Source: Parapusillimonas sp013416435
Lineage (GTDB): Bacteria > Pseudomonadota > Gammaproteobacteria > Burkholderiales > Burkholderiaceae_B
Reading direction: 5' to 3'
Length of the DNA: 64,000 nucleotides
NCBI RefSeq assembly: GCF_052180245.1
Contig: NZ_CP197474.1
Location: 868,001-932,000, forward strand
Both the position numbers and the translations under genes were made by a program. Below are positions 35,065 to 44,689 of the stretch, piece by piece (position 1 is the first letter of the stretch; every line of letters starts with the position of its first letter). Below the pieces are notes generated by a model, which was given only the letters and a program-made list of their open reading frames with translations, searched no databases and had not been told where the DNA came from.

Positions 35065-36738
35065 ATGATTATCTTAAAAAACGTGACCTTGCGTCGCGGC
35101 AGCAAAGTATTGCTCGATCAAACTTCCATCAACCTCAACCCTGGTGAGAAGGTGGGTTTAGTCGGTCGCAATGGCGCGGGCAAGTCCTCCTTGTTCGCGG
35201 TACTCAATGGCACGCTGCATGAGGACAGCGGCGAGTTTTCCATGCCGACGCAGTGGCGCTTGTCGCAGGTAGCACAGGACATGCCCGAAACCGAGCAAAG
35301 CGCAACCGATTTCGTGGTGGCAGGCGATACCCTCTTGCAAGCGGCAGAAGCCGAAGTCGCCGCATCGGAAGCCAGCGACGATGGCATGCGCATGGCCCAC
35401 GCCTATATGGCGCTGCATGACGCCGGTGCACACGATGCCCCCTCACGCGCGCAGGCGCTGATTCTGGGGCTCGGTTTCAGCGCAAGCGAGCTTGAACGGC
35501 CGGTAAACAGCTTCTCGGGCGGATGGCGCATGCGCCTGCAGTTGGCGCGCGCGCTGATGTGTCCGTCGGATCTGTTGCTGCTGGACGAGCCGACCAACCA
35601 TTTGGATCTGGACGCGCTGGTGTGGCTCGAAGCCTGGCTCAAGGGCTATGCCGGCACGATGGTGGTCATAAGCCATGACCGGGAATTCCTGGATGCCGTC
35701 ACCAACGTTACCTTGCACATAGACCATGGCAAGCTGGTCCGCTATGGTGGAAATTACAGCAAGTTTGAGGACATGCGGGCGGAACAAATGGTGCTCCAAC
35801 AGGCGGCACACGCCAAACAACAGGAAAAGGTCGCGCACCTGCAGAAGTTCATTGACCGTTTCAAGGCAAAAGCCAGCAAGGCCAAGCAGGCCCAGAGCCG
35901 CGTCAAGGCGCTTGAACGCATGGAGAAGATTGCGCCCGTCCTGGCCGACGCCGAGTTCCAGTTCGAATTCAAAGAGCCTTTGAGCCTGCCCAACCCCATG
36001 CTATCGATGTCGGAGGCCAGCTGTGGCTATCCGCCGCCCGATGATGCTCCGGCCGACGCAAAGCCGACCGTCATCGTACGGAACGTCAAGCGTTCCGTCT
36101 TGGCCGGGCAGCGCATCGGCATTCTTGGCGCCAATGGACAAGGCAAATCCACGCTGGTCAAGACCATTGCCGGCGCGTTGCGACCGATCTCCGGCGAAAT
36201 CATCACAGGGAAAGGCCTGAGTATTGGGTATTTCTCGCAGCAGGAGCTGGATGTTCTCAGGCCTGCCGACAATCCGCTTGAGCATATGATCCGCCTGGCG
36301 CGGGACACGCCGGCCAGCGTGCGCCCAAGCGCGACGGACTGCCGCGAGCAGGGGCTGCGCAATTTCCTGGGTACATTCAACTTCAGCGGCGACATGGTCA
36401 AGCAGCCGGTGGGCAGCATGAGCGGTGGCGAAAAAGCGCGCCTGGTTTTATGCATGATCGTTTGGCAGCGTCCCAACCTGCTGTTGCTGGACGAGCCGAC
36501 CAACCACCTGGACCTGGCTACCCGCGAAGCTCTGAGCGTAGCCTTGAACGAGTTCGAAGGCTCGGTGATGCTGGTCAGCCATGACCGCGCATTGCTTCGT
36601 TCCGTCTGTGACGAGTTCTGGCTGGTGGCGCAAGGCGGAGTTAAAGACTTCGAAGGTGACCTGGATGATTACCAGGTCTATTTGCTGGAGGAAGCCAAGC
36701 GTCAGCGGGAGGCCGCGGCATCTCGGAAGGCCGCCTGA
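35065..36738 (+). CDS. ABC-F family ATPase (YheS/Uup-like)
   Basis: 557 residues with two ABC domains and no membrane part. Walker A sites are GRNGAGKSS and GANGQGKST; signatures are FSGGWRMRLQLA and MSGGEKARLVLC; Walker B sites LLLLDEPTNHLDL occur twice. The linker between domains (about 240-300, AKQQEKVAHLQKFIDRFKAKA) is the P-site tRNA interaction motif. ABC-F proteins act on the ribosome. It ends soon after the second domain (RQREAAASRKAA), lacking the roughly 80-residue coiled C-terminal extension of E. coli YheS. Confidence 0.9.
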   Translation: MIILKNVTLRRGSKVLLDQTSINLNPGEKVGLVGRNGAGKSSLFAVLNGTLHEDSGEFSMPTQWRLSQVAQDMPETEQSATDFVVAGDTLLQAAEAEVAASEASDDGMRMAHAYMALHDAGAHDAPSRAQALILGLGFSASELERPVNSFSGGWRMRLQLARALMCPSDLLLLDEPTNHLDLDALVWLEAWLKGYAGTMVVISHDREFLDAVTNVTLHIDHGKLVRYGGNYSKFEDMRAEQMVLQQAAHAKQQEKVAHLQKFIDRFKAKASKAKQAQSRVKALERMEKIAPVLADAEFQFEFKEPLSLPNPMLSMSEASCGYPPPDDAPADAKPTVIVRNVKRSVLAGQRIGILGANGQGKSTLVKTIAGALRPISGEIITGKGLSIGYFSQQELDVLRPADNPLEHMIRLARDTPASVRPSATDCREQGLRNFLGTFNFSGDMVKQPVGSMSGGEKARLVLCMIVWQRPNLLLLDEPTNHLDLATREALSVALNEFEGSVMLVSHDRALLRSVCDEFWLVAQGGVKDFEGDLDDYQVYLLEEAKRQREAAASRKAA

Positions 36739-36783
36739 TCCAAGTGGACTGTGTTACGGTTCGTCGTTGCAAGGGAGATTATC

Positions 36784-38706
36784 ATGCGTCAAAGAGAAAC
36801 GAAATTGGAACGGATGACCAGTATTGCGATCCATAGCTTGGCTACATTGTTAGGCACTCTGTTACTGAGCCAAGCCGCCATAGGTGCGGAGGCGGCTGAT
36901 CAGATTTGGTCAGGAGGCACGGTGCTGACCATGAATGACGACCAGCCCCGCGTTGAGGCCGTTGCCGTGAAAGACGGACAGATTCTTGCATTGGGATCCC
37001 TTGACGAGGTCGAGCAGTACAAAGGTAAAGAGACGACGATGCAGGATTTGGCAGGGCGAACTCTGCTGCCCGGGTTCGTCGATGCGCATGGCCATGCATT
37101 CATGATCGGGCTTCAAGCTATTTCTGCCAATCTTTTATCTGCGCCTGACGGAAATGTCACAGACATCGGTAGCCTGAAAAAGACGCTTGAGAAATGGTCG
37201 AAAGACCATGGCGACACCCGCAAAGCTATCGGCATGATTATGGGTTTTGGGTACGATGATGCCCAGTTGGCCGAGCAAAGACATCCTACTCGATGGGATC
37301 TGGACGTTGTTTCCAACGATGTGCCAGTGCTCATAATCCATCAGTCCGGACACCTTGGCGTGATGAACAGCAAGGCTTTGGAACTGGCCGGAATCACGGC
37401 GGACACGAAAAACCCTGATGGCGGTATCATCCGCCGCGATGCCAACTCGCAGGAGCCCAACGGCATACTGGAAGAAGCGGCTTTTTTTAGTGCTCTGGCT
37501 AAGCAGTTCAGCAAGATGACCGCAGCCCAGGCGCAATCATTGTTCGAGCAGGGTGCGCAATTGCTCAGCCAGTATGGATACACCACAGGTCAAGAGGGGC
37601 GGGCAACCTCTGCGATCGTGCCTTTGATGCAGGCCGCGGCAACCGCGGGGCGTATTCCCATCGATGTGGTGACATATGTGGATGTCATGGAAAATCGGGA
37701 CTTTATCGTCAAGAACGCCAGTCAGACATATACCGACGGCTTCAGAATCGGTGGAGCGAAACTGACTATAGACGGTTCCCCACAGGGGTTCACCGCATTT
37801 CGGGATCGCCCCTATTACAATCCGCCCGCCGGCTATCGCGCTGACTATCGCGGATACCCGGCCGTCACGGCGGACGAAACCTTCGATGCAATCGAGTGGG
37901 CGTATGCCAACGATGTGCAGATCATTACTCACGCAAATGGCGAAGCCGCCTCCGATCTGCTATTGGCTGCCGTCAGAACAGCGAAAGCAAAACATCCATC
38001 CAAGGATCGCCGTGCTGTACTGATTCACGGTCAGTTTCTACGTAAAGATCAAGTTGCCAGCCTGGATGAGCTGGATATATTTCCATCCTTGTTTCCCATG
38101 CATACCTTCTATTGGGGCGATTGGCATCGTGTTCGTACCGTTGGCCCTGTGAATGCCGATAATATTTCACCTACAGGCTGGGTGCGCGAAAGGGGCATGA
38201 TGTTTTCGACCCACCACGATGCGCCGGTCGCGTTTCCGGATTCCATGCGTGTGCTCTCAGCGACAGTCACGCGTCGAACGCGCTCTGGCGACATTCTGGG
38301 GCCGGACCAACGCGTGGATGTCATGACGGCCCTCAAAGCCATGACGATCTGGCCGGCCTACCAACACTTCGAGGAAAGCAAAAAGGGTTCTATCGAGCGT
38401 GGCAAGCTGGCTGATTTCGTGATCCTTTCCATGGACCCGACGGTAGTTGATCCGGAAACCCTGCATCAAGTGAAAGTGAGCCAAACGATAAAGAACGGGA
38501 AGACCATTTATCGTCGGGGCGACTCGGATGATGATAGCGTCCAGTCTGCGAACGCTGCGGCGGGTGACGTCTTGGGACGTATGCTGAACCATTGGCAGCG
38601 CACTAACGAAGAGCGGGATGGCAATGATCACAATCACGGACCCGACCTGCTGATGACCGCCATACTGTCCGGCCTTGCGCCATCCCAGGCTGATCTGAAG
38701 CATTGA
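36784..38706 (+). CDS. Amidohydrolase 3 (YtcJ-like) family protein, probably exported
   Basis: 640 residues from the ATG at 36784, preceded by AAGGGAGA; an upstream GTG lacks a ribosome site. A signal-like segment (LATLLGTLLLSQAAIGAEA) ends near residue 35. The metal-dependent hydrolase begins IWSGGTVLTMNDDQPR, with GFVDAHGHAF supplying the HxH metal ligands; ITHANGEAASDLL and STHHDAPVAFPD carry later His/Asp residues. YtcJ-type enzymes hydrolyse N-acyl or formamide-like groups. The substrate is unknown. About 45 bp after the ABC-F gene, so they may share a transcript. Confidence 0.85.
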   Translation: MRQRETKLERMTSIAIHSLATLLGTLLLSQAAIGAEAADQIWSGGTVLTMNDDQPRVEAVAVKDGQILALGSLDEVEQYKGKETTMQDLAGRTLLPGFVDAHGHAFMIGLQAISANLLSAPDGNVTDIGSLKKTLEKWSKDHGDTRKAIGMIMGFGYDDAQLAEQRHPTRWDLDVVSNDVPVLIIHQSGHLGVMNSKALELAGITADTKNPDGGIIRRDANSQEPNGILEEAAFFSALAKQFSKMTAAQAQSLFEQGAQLLSQYGYTTGQEGRATSAIVPLMQAAATAGRIPIDVVTYVDVMENRDFIVKNASQTYTDGFRIGGAKLTIDGSPQGFTAFRDRPYYNPPAGYRADYRGYPAVTADETFDAIEWAYANDVQIITHANGEAASDLLLAAVRTAKAKHPSKDRRAVLIHGQFLRKDQVASLDELDIFPSLFPMHTFYWGDWHRVRTVGPVNADNISPTGWVRERGMMFSTHHDAPVAFPDSMRVLSATVTRRTRSGDILGPDQRVDVMTALKAMTIWPAYQHFEESKKGSIERGKLADFVILSMDPTVVDPETLHQVKVSQTIKNGKTIYRRGDSDDDSVQSANAAAGDVLGRMLNHWQRTNEERDGNDHNHGPDLLMTAILSGLAPSQADLKH

Positions 38707-38777
38707 TTCTTCGCTGTGCAGGAAGATCTCCGACTACTTCTGGCTGTCTCGAAACCATTTGGGACATGGGGAAGGCA

Positions 38778-40364
38778 CTACGCCATACGTATGCAGTTGC
38801 GCCCGGCCGCCTTTGCGCGGTAAAGGGCGGCGTCTGCCCGAACCAGCGACTCGTGAATATCGTCGCCATGCGTGGGATAACAAGCAACTCCAAGGGAGAT
38901 GGTTACTCTTCCTACGTTGTCGAAGGACGCTCTTTCTATGGTGGACTGTAATCGTTCCGCAAAACGCATTGCCGCCTCGATGTCTGTTTCAGGCAATAAG
39001 ATAACGAATTCTTCCCCACCCATGCGGGCAACTATATCTTCCCTACGTGCTTCGGCCATAATCAAGACAGAAATGGCCTTAAGTACTTCATCGCCAACGG
39101 CATGGCCAAACTTATCATTGACAGCTTTAAAGTAATCAAGGTCGATCATCACAACGGCCACAGTCTGTGCCGTTCTCGTCAGTTTCTCGATCGCTATGTC
39201 CAGGCCTCTGCGGTTGATTACGCGGGTGAGCGGGTCAGTTGAACCATCCAAGCGGAGTTTTCGTATCCGGCTGCTGACCGCAGAGAAGCTGTGCATCAAA
39301 GCTTTTTGGATCATGGCCGCTTCTACGTACCAGCTCTTGATGAAGCAAATACGTGAAAAGTTGGCTCGGTCGTCCATATTGGCTGCGACTTCAGCAAGCT
39401 CACGCAAAGGAAAGGCGATAAATCGCGACAGCCACCAAATGGCCAGCAGGCTAATGCCCAACAACGGCAGCGAATAGTAAAACGTCTTCAAAAGCAGTTC
39501 GTCAATATTGGATAACGCGAACTCGATAGGCCGGTGGGTGACAACACCCCAGTTTGCGAACGGTATTGGTGCGTAGCTGACGAGCTGTCCATGCGAATCA
39601 GTATCGTCCACGCGTTGCGTTCCTGCCTCTCCGCACAGCACCATCTGAACAGGTTGCGTGTCTTTAAGCGAAAGTCCAATTAGATGCTGGTTCGGGTGGT
39701 ATGCAATCGTCCCCTTCTCGTCCACGATGTAGAAATAGGATCCGTCCTGATAATGCAGTTGGTCCAGCGCGTTCTGCAATGCGCTGGAGCCTTGTAAGTG
39801 CACTGCGCCGCCGACAAAACCGGCATAGCTGCCATGGGGCGAAAATATCGGATGGGCAATGATGCTCAGCCACTGGCCGCCCGGACCTTTGAGGGCGCCA
39901 CTGATTGCTGTCGCTTCCTTCGCATCAAGCAGCTGCCGAGCTTGAAAAGCCTGAAGCCCGGCGCCCACCAAGAATTCGCTTTCAGGCCTGGCGGCGGTTA
40001 TCTTTCCTGATGAGTCCACTGCGATAATGGTATTGAAGGCATCAGTAATGCTGGCAAGCTGGTCGAGCTCCTTGCGTATGACTGCAGGATCCAGTCCGCT
40101 TTCAGCTACGTCAAGCGCAGCGGCTTCAAGGGCTTGTGCCGATTTTCTAAGAAACGAATCCGCTAATTGCGCCAGCCTGCCGGCGTAATCGCGGTTCGTG
40201 TCCGCACTATGCTGAAGTAACAAGCCATGCTGAACCCGATAGGCGGCGTGCAGGCTGTTGCCTACGGCCACGATTACAAAGAACAGACACATCCATAAGA
40301 TAAGATGTTGCAGGTCGATGCGGGAAGGCGGCTTGGGGAATTCTTTTGGTTTGCGGTTAACCAC
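38778..40364 (-). CDS. Membrane diguanylate cyclase with Cache sensor
   Basis: 528 residues from a GTG at 40364. TM1 is at about 24-46 and TM2 at about 285-305 (SLPLLGISLLAIWWLSRFIAF). The periplasmic part between them is a double Cache domain (DGSYFYIVDEKGTIAYHPN). The cytosolic GGDEF domain has GGEEF as active site and an RxxD inhibitory site (RRED) five residues before it, so product inhibition by c-di-GMP is expected. It makes c-di-GMP in response to an external ligand. Confidence 0.92.
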   Translation of the reverse strand: MVNRKPKEFPKPPSRIDLQHLILWMCLFFVIVAVGNSLHAAYRVQHGLLLQHSADTNRDYAGRLAQLADSFLRKSAQALEAAALDVAESGLDPAVIRKELDQLASITDAFNTIIAVDSSGKITAARPESEFLVGAGLQAFQARQLLDAKEATAISGALKGPGGQWLSIIAHPIFSPHGSYAGFVGGAVHLQGSSALQNALDQLHYQDGSYFYIVDEKGTIAYHPNQHLIGLSLKDTQPVQMVLCGEAGTQRVDDTDSHGQLVSYAPIPFANWGVVTHRPIEFALSNIDELLLKTFYYSLPLLGISLLAIWWLSRFIAFPLRELAEVAANMDDRANFSRICFIKSWYVEAAMIQKALMHSFSAVSSRIRKLRLDGSTDPLTRVINRRGLDIAIEKLTRTAQTVAVVMIDLDYFKAVNDKFGHAVGDEVLKAISVLIMAEARREDIVARMGGEEFVILLPETDIEAAMRFAERLQSTIERASFDNVGRVTISLGVACYPTHGDDIHESLVRADAALYRAKAAGRNCIRMA

Positions 40365-40546
40365 TGGTCGAGTAGAAGAAAGTGGGCGATGGTGCCCATT
40401 CTAGCCTTGACGGCGGTTGCTCCGGGTGACCCCGTCCCGTCTTTTTCGATCCAAGGTAACTTGAGACAATGGCCTCTTCGATAGCGAGAGGCATATAAAG
40501 AAGACGCCATACAGTGCCGTGGTGCGCTACTTCAAACTGCACTGCG

Positions 40547-41458
40547 CTAGCCGACCTCGTCAGCCGCCGTACCCGCATGCCTCAGTGCTTCGCACAAAGC
40601 GGGAACGGCTGGGTTGACCCCATCCTTCCTATAAGCCAGGTACAGAGTGGACCGCAAGGTATGGCGTGCTTTGAGCGGCAGGTACTTTACGCCGCCCGGG
40701 CGTAGTTCGCTGACCGACCCTGGCACGACGGCGGCGCCGATACCGGCTTCGACGAGCGCGAGCAGTGTGGGCAATACGCTTTCCATGACATAGTCGGGCG
40801 TCAGCCCATTCCGTGCGAACAAGGATGCCAGCAGCGTGTGAAAGTACGCCGACGTGCTGCGCGCGAAACCAATGAGTGGCACAGCGGCCAGTTCTTCGAT
40901 GGGAATGCTGCGGCGGGATGACCAGGCATGCCGCAACGGCAGCGCCACCACCAGGGGTTCAGTATCCACGGGTTCAAGGTGCAGTCCCTCGGCCTGGCTG
41001 TCGGACGTATGGCGCATGACGGCCACGTCGAGCCTTTCCTGCGCGAGCAGGGCGCGCAAGTGCCCGGTATCGGCTTCCGTCATGGAGAGCTGTACGTCCG
41101 GCCGATATTCTCTGTAGGCGCCCACCGCTGCCGGAACGAGCCGGTACGCCGCCGTGGGCGTGAACCCCATGCGCAGCAAGCCCGCTTCGCCCGTGGCGAC
41201 GCGGCGGGCGGTGGCGAGCGCTGCCTCGCCGTCGTCCATGAGCCGCTGCATGGCGTCGCGCATGGCTTCGCCGGCGGGGGTCAGGCGCACGCTGCGCGTA
41301 GAGCGTTCCAGCAAGGTGACGCCAACGCGCTCTTCGAAGAGGCGCACCTGCTGGCTGAGCGGGGGCTGTGTCATATGCAGGCGCCGTGCTGCCCGTCCGA
41401 AATGCAGTTCTTGGGCCACCGCCATGAAGGCGAGCATCTGTCGCGAATAGAGCGCCAT
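40547..41458 (-). CDS. LysR family transcriptional regulator
   Basis: 303 residues. HTH at about 18-40 (LHFGRAARRLHMTQPPLSQQV) with LEERVG-type following region (FEERVGVTLLERSTR). The effector domain resembles those of the BenM/CatM type in length. It is divergent from a Bug protein-amidase pair, which it probably controls; a 9-bp direct repeat lies in the shared 168-bp intergenic space. Confidence 0.92.
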   Translation of the reverse strand: MALYSRQMLAFMAVAQELHFGRAARRLHMTQPPLSQQVRLFEERVGVTLLERSTRSVRLTPAGEAMRDAMQRLMDDGEAALATARRVATGEAGLLRMGFTPTAAYRLVPAAVGAYREYRPDVQLSMTEADTGHLRALLAQERLDVAVMRHTSDSQAEGLHLEPVDTEPLVVALPLRHAWSSRRSIPIEELAAVPLIGFARSTSAYFHTLLASLFARNGLTPDYVMESVLPTLLALVEAGIGAAVVPGSVSELRPGGVKYLPLKARHTLRSTLYLAYRKDGVNPAVPALCEALRHAGTAADEVG

Positions 41459-41480
41459 GGCTTTCCCTATTAGGTCGATT

Positions 41481-41511
41481 TTTATATTGATAAGGCTTGA
41501 ATTTTATATTG
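41481..41511. promoter_or_regulatory. Direct repeats in lysR/bug intergenic region
   Basis: TTTATATTG occurs at 41481-41489 and again at 41503-41511, 22 bp apart (two helical turns), in an AT-rich patch just upstream of the lysR start. Likely regulator sites or promoter elements for the divergent genes. Confidence 0.45.
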
Positions 41512-41626
41512 GATGGAACAAATGGAACGGCTTAAGATCGCTGCTGCAGGAATCAGCGAACCCGCCCGCCGTAGCATCCCGCGCGTCCGGCGCCGCCGCT
41601 GCCACCATCAACCCGAGGAGCCTCAT

Positions 41627-42610
41627 ATGAAAAGCCACGCCAGTCGTTTTGCCGCGCTTGCCGCCACGTTCGCGCTGTCCATGAGCGCCGCGTCAATCGC
41701 ACACGCCCAGACCGCCGACTATCCCTACAAGCCCATCCGCGTGATCGTGCCTTTCGGCGCGGGCAGCGTGACGGATCAACTCGCCCGTACTGTAGGTTCC
41801 GGACTGGCCGAAGCGCTGGGGCAATCCGTTGTGGTGGAGAACCGGCCGGGCGCCGGCGGCAATATCGGCGCGGGCTTTGTCGCCACGAGCGCGCCCGATG
41901 GCTATACGCTGCTGATGGGCGCTGCGAGCACCAACGCCATCAATCCCAGCCTGTACAAGAACTTGCGATTCGACCCATTGAAGGATTTCGTGCCGGTCGC
42001 CAACGTAGCCTCGGTAACCAATGTGCTGGTCGTAAACCCCGAACTGAAAGTCGGAACCGTGACGGAACTGATCAAGGCCTTGAAGAACGGCTCGTACAGC
42101 TACGCTTCCGGAGGCGCGGGCGGCAGCCAGCATCTGTCCGCCGAGCTTTTCAAGTCCATGTCGTCCACAGACATGGTGCACATCCCGTACAAGGGCGGCA
42201 GCGAGCCCATACCTGATCTCATCAGCAACCGCGTGCAGGTCATGTTCTGCAACCTGCCCGTCTGCCTGCCGCATATCAAATCGGGCAAGCTCGTGGCTTT
42301 GGGCGTGACATCAAGCAAGCGTTCGCCGCTGCTTCCCGAAGTGCCCACCATCGCCGAAGCAGGTCTGCCGGGATACTCGGTAGACGGTTGGTTCGCCTTG
42401 TTCGCCCCGGCCAAAGTTCCCGCTGAAATCGTTGCCCGCCTGCATGATGAAACCGCCAAGCTGCTGGCGAAGCCCGAAGTACAGGAACAGATCCGTCGGC
42501 AAGGCGCGGAACCCAACCAGAGCACCCAGGCGGAATTCGCCAAATTCGTGCAAGCCGAGCATGACAAGTGGGCAAAAGTGATCCAGGACGCCAACATTCG
42601 CATCGAGTAA
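41627..42610 (+). CDS. Bug/TctC family periplasmic binding protein
   Basis: 327 residues from the ATG at 41627 with GAGGAG upstream. The signal peptide ends ASIAHA-QTADYP. Bug landmarks: YPYKPIRVIVPFGAGSVTDQLAR, VVENRPGAGGNIGAGFVA, DGYTLLMG, MVHIPYKGGSEPIPDLI and TIAEAGLPGY. These proteins bind carboxylates or amides in the periplasm, some with TctAB permeases, which are not encoded here. Directly followed (6 bp) by an amidase gene, so an amide or a related nitrogen compound is a fair guess for ligand. Confidence 0.92.
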   Translation: MKSHASRFAALAATFALSMSAASIAHAQTADYPYKPIRVIVPFGAGSVTDQLARTVGSGLAEALGQSVVVENRPGAGGNIGAGFVATSAPDGYTLLMGAASTNAINPSLYKNLRFDPLKDFVPVANVASVTNVLVVNPELKVGTVTELIKALKNGSYSYASGGAGGSQHLSAELFKSMSSTDMVHIPYKGGSEPIPDLISNRVQVMFCNLPVCLPHIKSGKLVALGVTSSKRSPLLPEVPTIAEAGLPGYSVDGWFALFAPAKVPAEIVARLHDETAKLLAKPEVQEQIRRQGAEPNQSTQAEFAKFVQAEHDKWAKVIQDANIRIE

Positions 42611-42616
42611 GCCGTA

Positions 42617-43912
42617 ATGCGTGCAAACAGCCCATTCCCGTCGATTGCGCAGGCCCTTGAACAGATCGAGGCGGGCGAACTTCGCGCGCGCGATCTGGCC
42701 GAGCATTGTCTTGAGCGTATCGAAGCCCGCGACCCCGAAGTCAAGGCCTTCGTCGCGCATGATGCGGGCCGGGTACGGGCCGGGGCCGATGCGGTGGATG
42801 CCGGCGTATGCAAGGGGCTGCTGCGCGGGATTCCCTATGCGGTCAAAGACGTCATCGAAACCGCCGAGTACCCCACAGGCTACGGCTCCCACCTCTACAC
42901 AGGCAACCGCAGCGCGCGGGATGCCGCCTGCGTCGCCTTGTCCAAAGAAGAGGGGGCTGTCTTGCTGGGCAAGGTGGTCACCAGCGAATTCGCCACGCAG
43001 ACACCAGGCCCCACTTGTAACCCTCTGAACCTTGCGCATACGCCGGGCGGCTCGTCCAGCGGCTCAGCCGCCGCGGTGGCCGATGGCATGGCCATGGTCG
43101 CCTGGGGCACGCAGACGACGGGCTCCATCACGCGGCCTGCGGTCTATTGCGGTGTCGTGGGATACAAGCCCAGCTTCGGGCTGGTATCCACCGCGGGTGT
43201 CAATGTGCTGAGTCCTTCGCAGGATACCGTGGGTGTCCTGGCCCGCAGCGCGGCCGATGCCGCAGCTCTCGTGCTCGGCATCCACGGCCGGCGTTATGAA
43301 TCGGCCTCGGAAGATGTCCGCTATACGGTGGGAGTATGCCTGTCCTCGCAATGGCGGCACGCCAGCGCGCAGGCGATCGACACCTTGCGCAACTGGACCG
43401 CGAAACTGGAGGCTGCAGGCATCGGGGTAAAGGAATTGGCGCTGCCTCCGGCGTATGAGGCCTTGATCGCCGACCAAGGGCGGCTGGTCGCCTACGAAGG
43501 CCGCCAGGCCCTGGCCTACGAGCGCATCACGGCAAATGCACAGATCAGCCTGCGGCTTCGCGAACGTCTGGCGGGCGGCAGCCTGATCGGCCTGGATGAG
43601 TATCTGGCCATGCAGCAGCGCGCATTCGCCCTGCGCTGTGGGGTAGATGGACTCTTCGACGGTATCGACGCACTCGTCTACCCCGCGGCGGACGATGAAG
43701 CGGAAGAGGGCATTCTTCAATCCGGATCGCCGCGATTCGGCGCACTGTGGACCTTGCTCCACTTACCCACGGTTGCACTGCCCCTGGACGTCGGCCGCCG
43801 CGGCTTGCCGCTGGGGGTGCAACTGGTGGGCCGCCCTCGACGGGATCTGTCTTTGCTGCAGTTGGCAGAGCACGCATCGGCGTTCAGTCCTTGGCTGATG
43901 GGTGTACGGTAG
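42617..43912 (+). CDS. Amidase signature family hydrolase
   Basis: 431 residues. Triad K77 (YAVKDVIETAEYP), S146 (PGGSSSGSAAAVADG) and S170 (TQTTGSITRPA) is complete with the expected 24-residue spacing. It is shorter than the other two amidases in the window. It is in an operon with the preceding Bug protein, and probably under the divergent LysR regulator. Substrate unknown. Confidence 0.92.
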   Translation: MRANSPFPSIAQALEQIEAGELRARDLAEHCLERIEARDPEVKAFVAHDAGRVRAGADAVDAGVCKGLLRGIPYAVKDVIETAEYPTGYGSHLYTGNRSARDAACVALSKEEGAVLLGKVVTSEFATQTPGPTCNPLNLAHTPGGSSSGSAAAVADGMAMVAWGTQTTGSITRPAVYCGVVGYKPSFGLVSTAGVNVLSPSQDTVGVLARSAADAAALVLGIHGRRYESASEDVRYTVGVCLSSQWRHASAQAIDTLRNWTAKLEAAGIGVKELALPPAYEALIADQGRLVAYEGRQALAYERITANAQISLRLRERLAGGSLIGLDEYLAMQQRAFALRCGVDGLFDGIDALVYPAADDEAEEGILQSGSPRFGALWTLLHLPTVALPLDVGRRGLPLGVQLVGRPRRDLSLLQLAEHASAFSPWLMGVR

Positions 43913-43948
43913 TGTCGCGGAAACACCGGTTTGCGCATTGACGCTTAT

Positions 43949-43965
43949 CTTTACAAACTGTAAAG
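43949..43965. promoter_or_regulatory. Operator-like dyad upstream of ferritin-like gene
   Basis: CTTTACA and TGTAAAG around AAC, a perfect 7-bp inverted repeat, 59 bp before the start codon. A TTGACG (43938) and TAAAGA (43961) pair with 17-bp spacing would place it across the promoter spacer, so regulator binding would block RNA polymerase. Confidence 0.5.
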
Positions 43966-44024
43966 AAACGCGATGCTGAAGGCGCTACCCTTTAAGAGGT
44001 CTACCAACTCTTAGAAGGACAGCC

Positions 44025-44570
44025 ATGACGACAACATCAAATCAAGCGACCGACACCCTGAGCCTGGACGAAGAGGCAATTTCCAAGGCTCGCTCCTGTC
44101 TTAGCGAGGGCGCGGTCACGCCGAGCATACAGCCCTATGCCGAGCAGATCTGTAAGCTGCTCAATGATGCGCTCGCGACCGAATGGGTATGCGTGCTGCG
44201 CTATCGTCGACACTATTTCACGGCCCAAGGCCTGGAGTCGCCCGCCATTGCCGAGGAATTCCTGGTGCATGCCACGCAGGAACAGGAGCACGCCGACAAG
44301 CTCTCCGAGCGTATCGTGCAATTGGGTGGCGAACCCAAGCTGGACCCTGCGAGCTTCTCCGCGCGTAGTCATGCCGATTACGACGAATCGACCGATCTGA
44401 AAGACATGATCCGCGCCAATCTCGTGGCTGAGCGGGTGATTGTCGAAGTCTATCGTCAAATGATTGGTATCATCGGCGACAAGGATCCAACCACGACGCA
44501 AATGCTCAAGAGCATCCTGGCCGACGAGGAAGAACACGCTGACGAGCTGTCGGACTGGCTGGAAAAGTAG
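44025..44570 (+). CDS. Ferritin-like/bacterioferritin-type protein
   Basis: 181 residues, four-helix bundle. Di-iron ligands are seen in ATEWVCVLRYRRHYF (Glu of helix A), ATQEQEHADKLSERI (ExxH of helix B), AERVIVEVYRQMI (Glu of helix C) and LADEEEHADELSDWL (ExxH of helix D). The first 35 residues are an extra acidic leader. It may store iron or detoxify peroxide. No catalase or redox partner is adjacent. The purine-rich AGAAGGACAG precedes the ATG. Confidence 0.88.
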   Translation: MTTTSNQATDTLSLDEEAISKARSCLSEGAVTPSIQPYAEQICKLLNDALATEWVCVLRYRRHYFTAQGLESPAIAEEFLVHATQEQEHADKLSERIVQLGGEPKLDPASFSARSHADYDESTDLKDMIRANLVAERVIVEVYRQMIGIIGDKDPTTTQMLKSILADEEEHADELSDWLEK

Positions 44571-44689
44571 CCGAAGCGCGGTCTTCCTTCAGGTCGCAAG
44601 CGGCATGGCGCGTCGCCGGCAAAGGGGTCGCGCCGGCCCGACGCCTTTCTGCCTATATACTCTAAAGCTCCTTCTCCGGAGTAAAAGTG

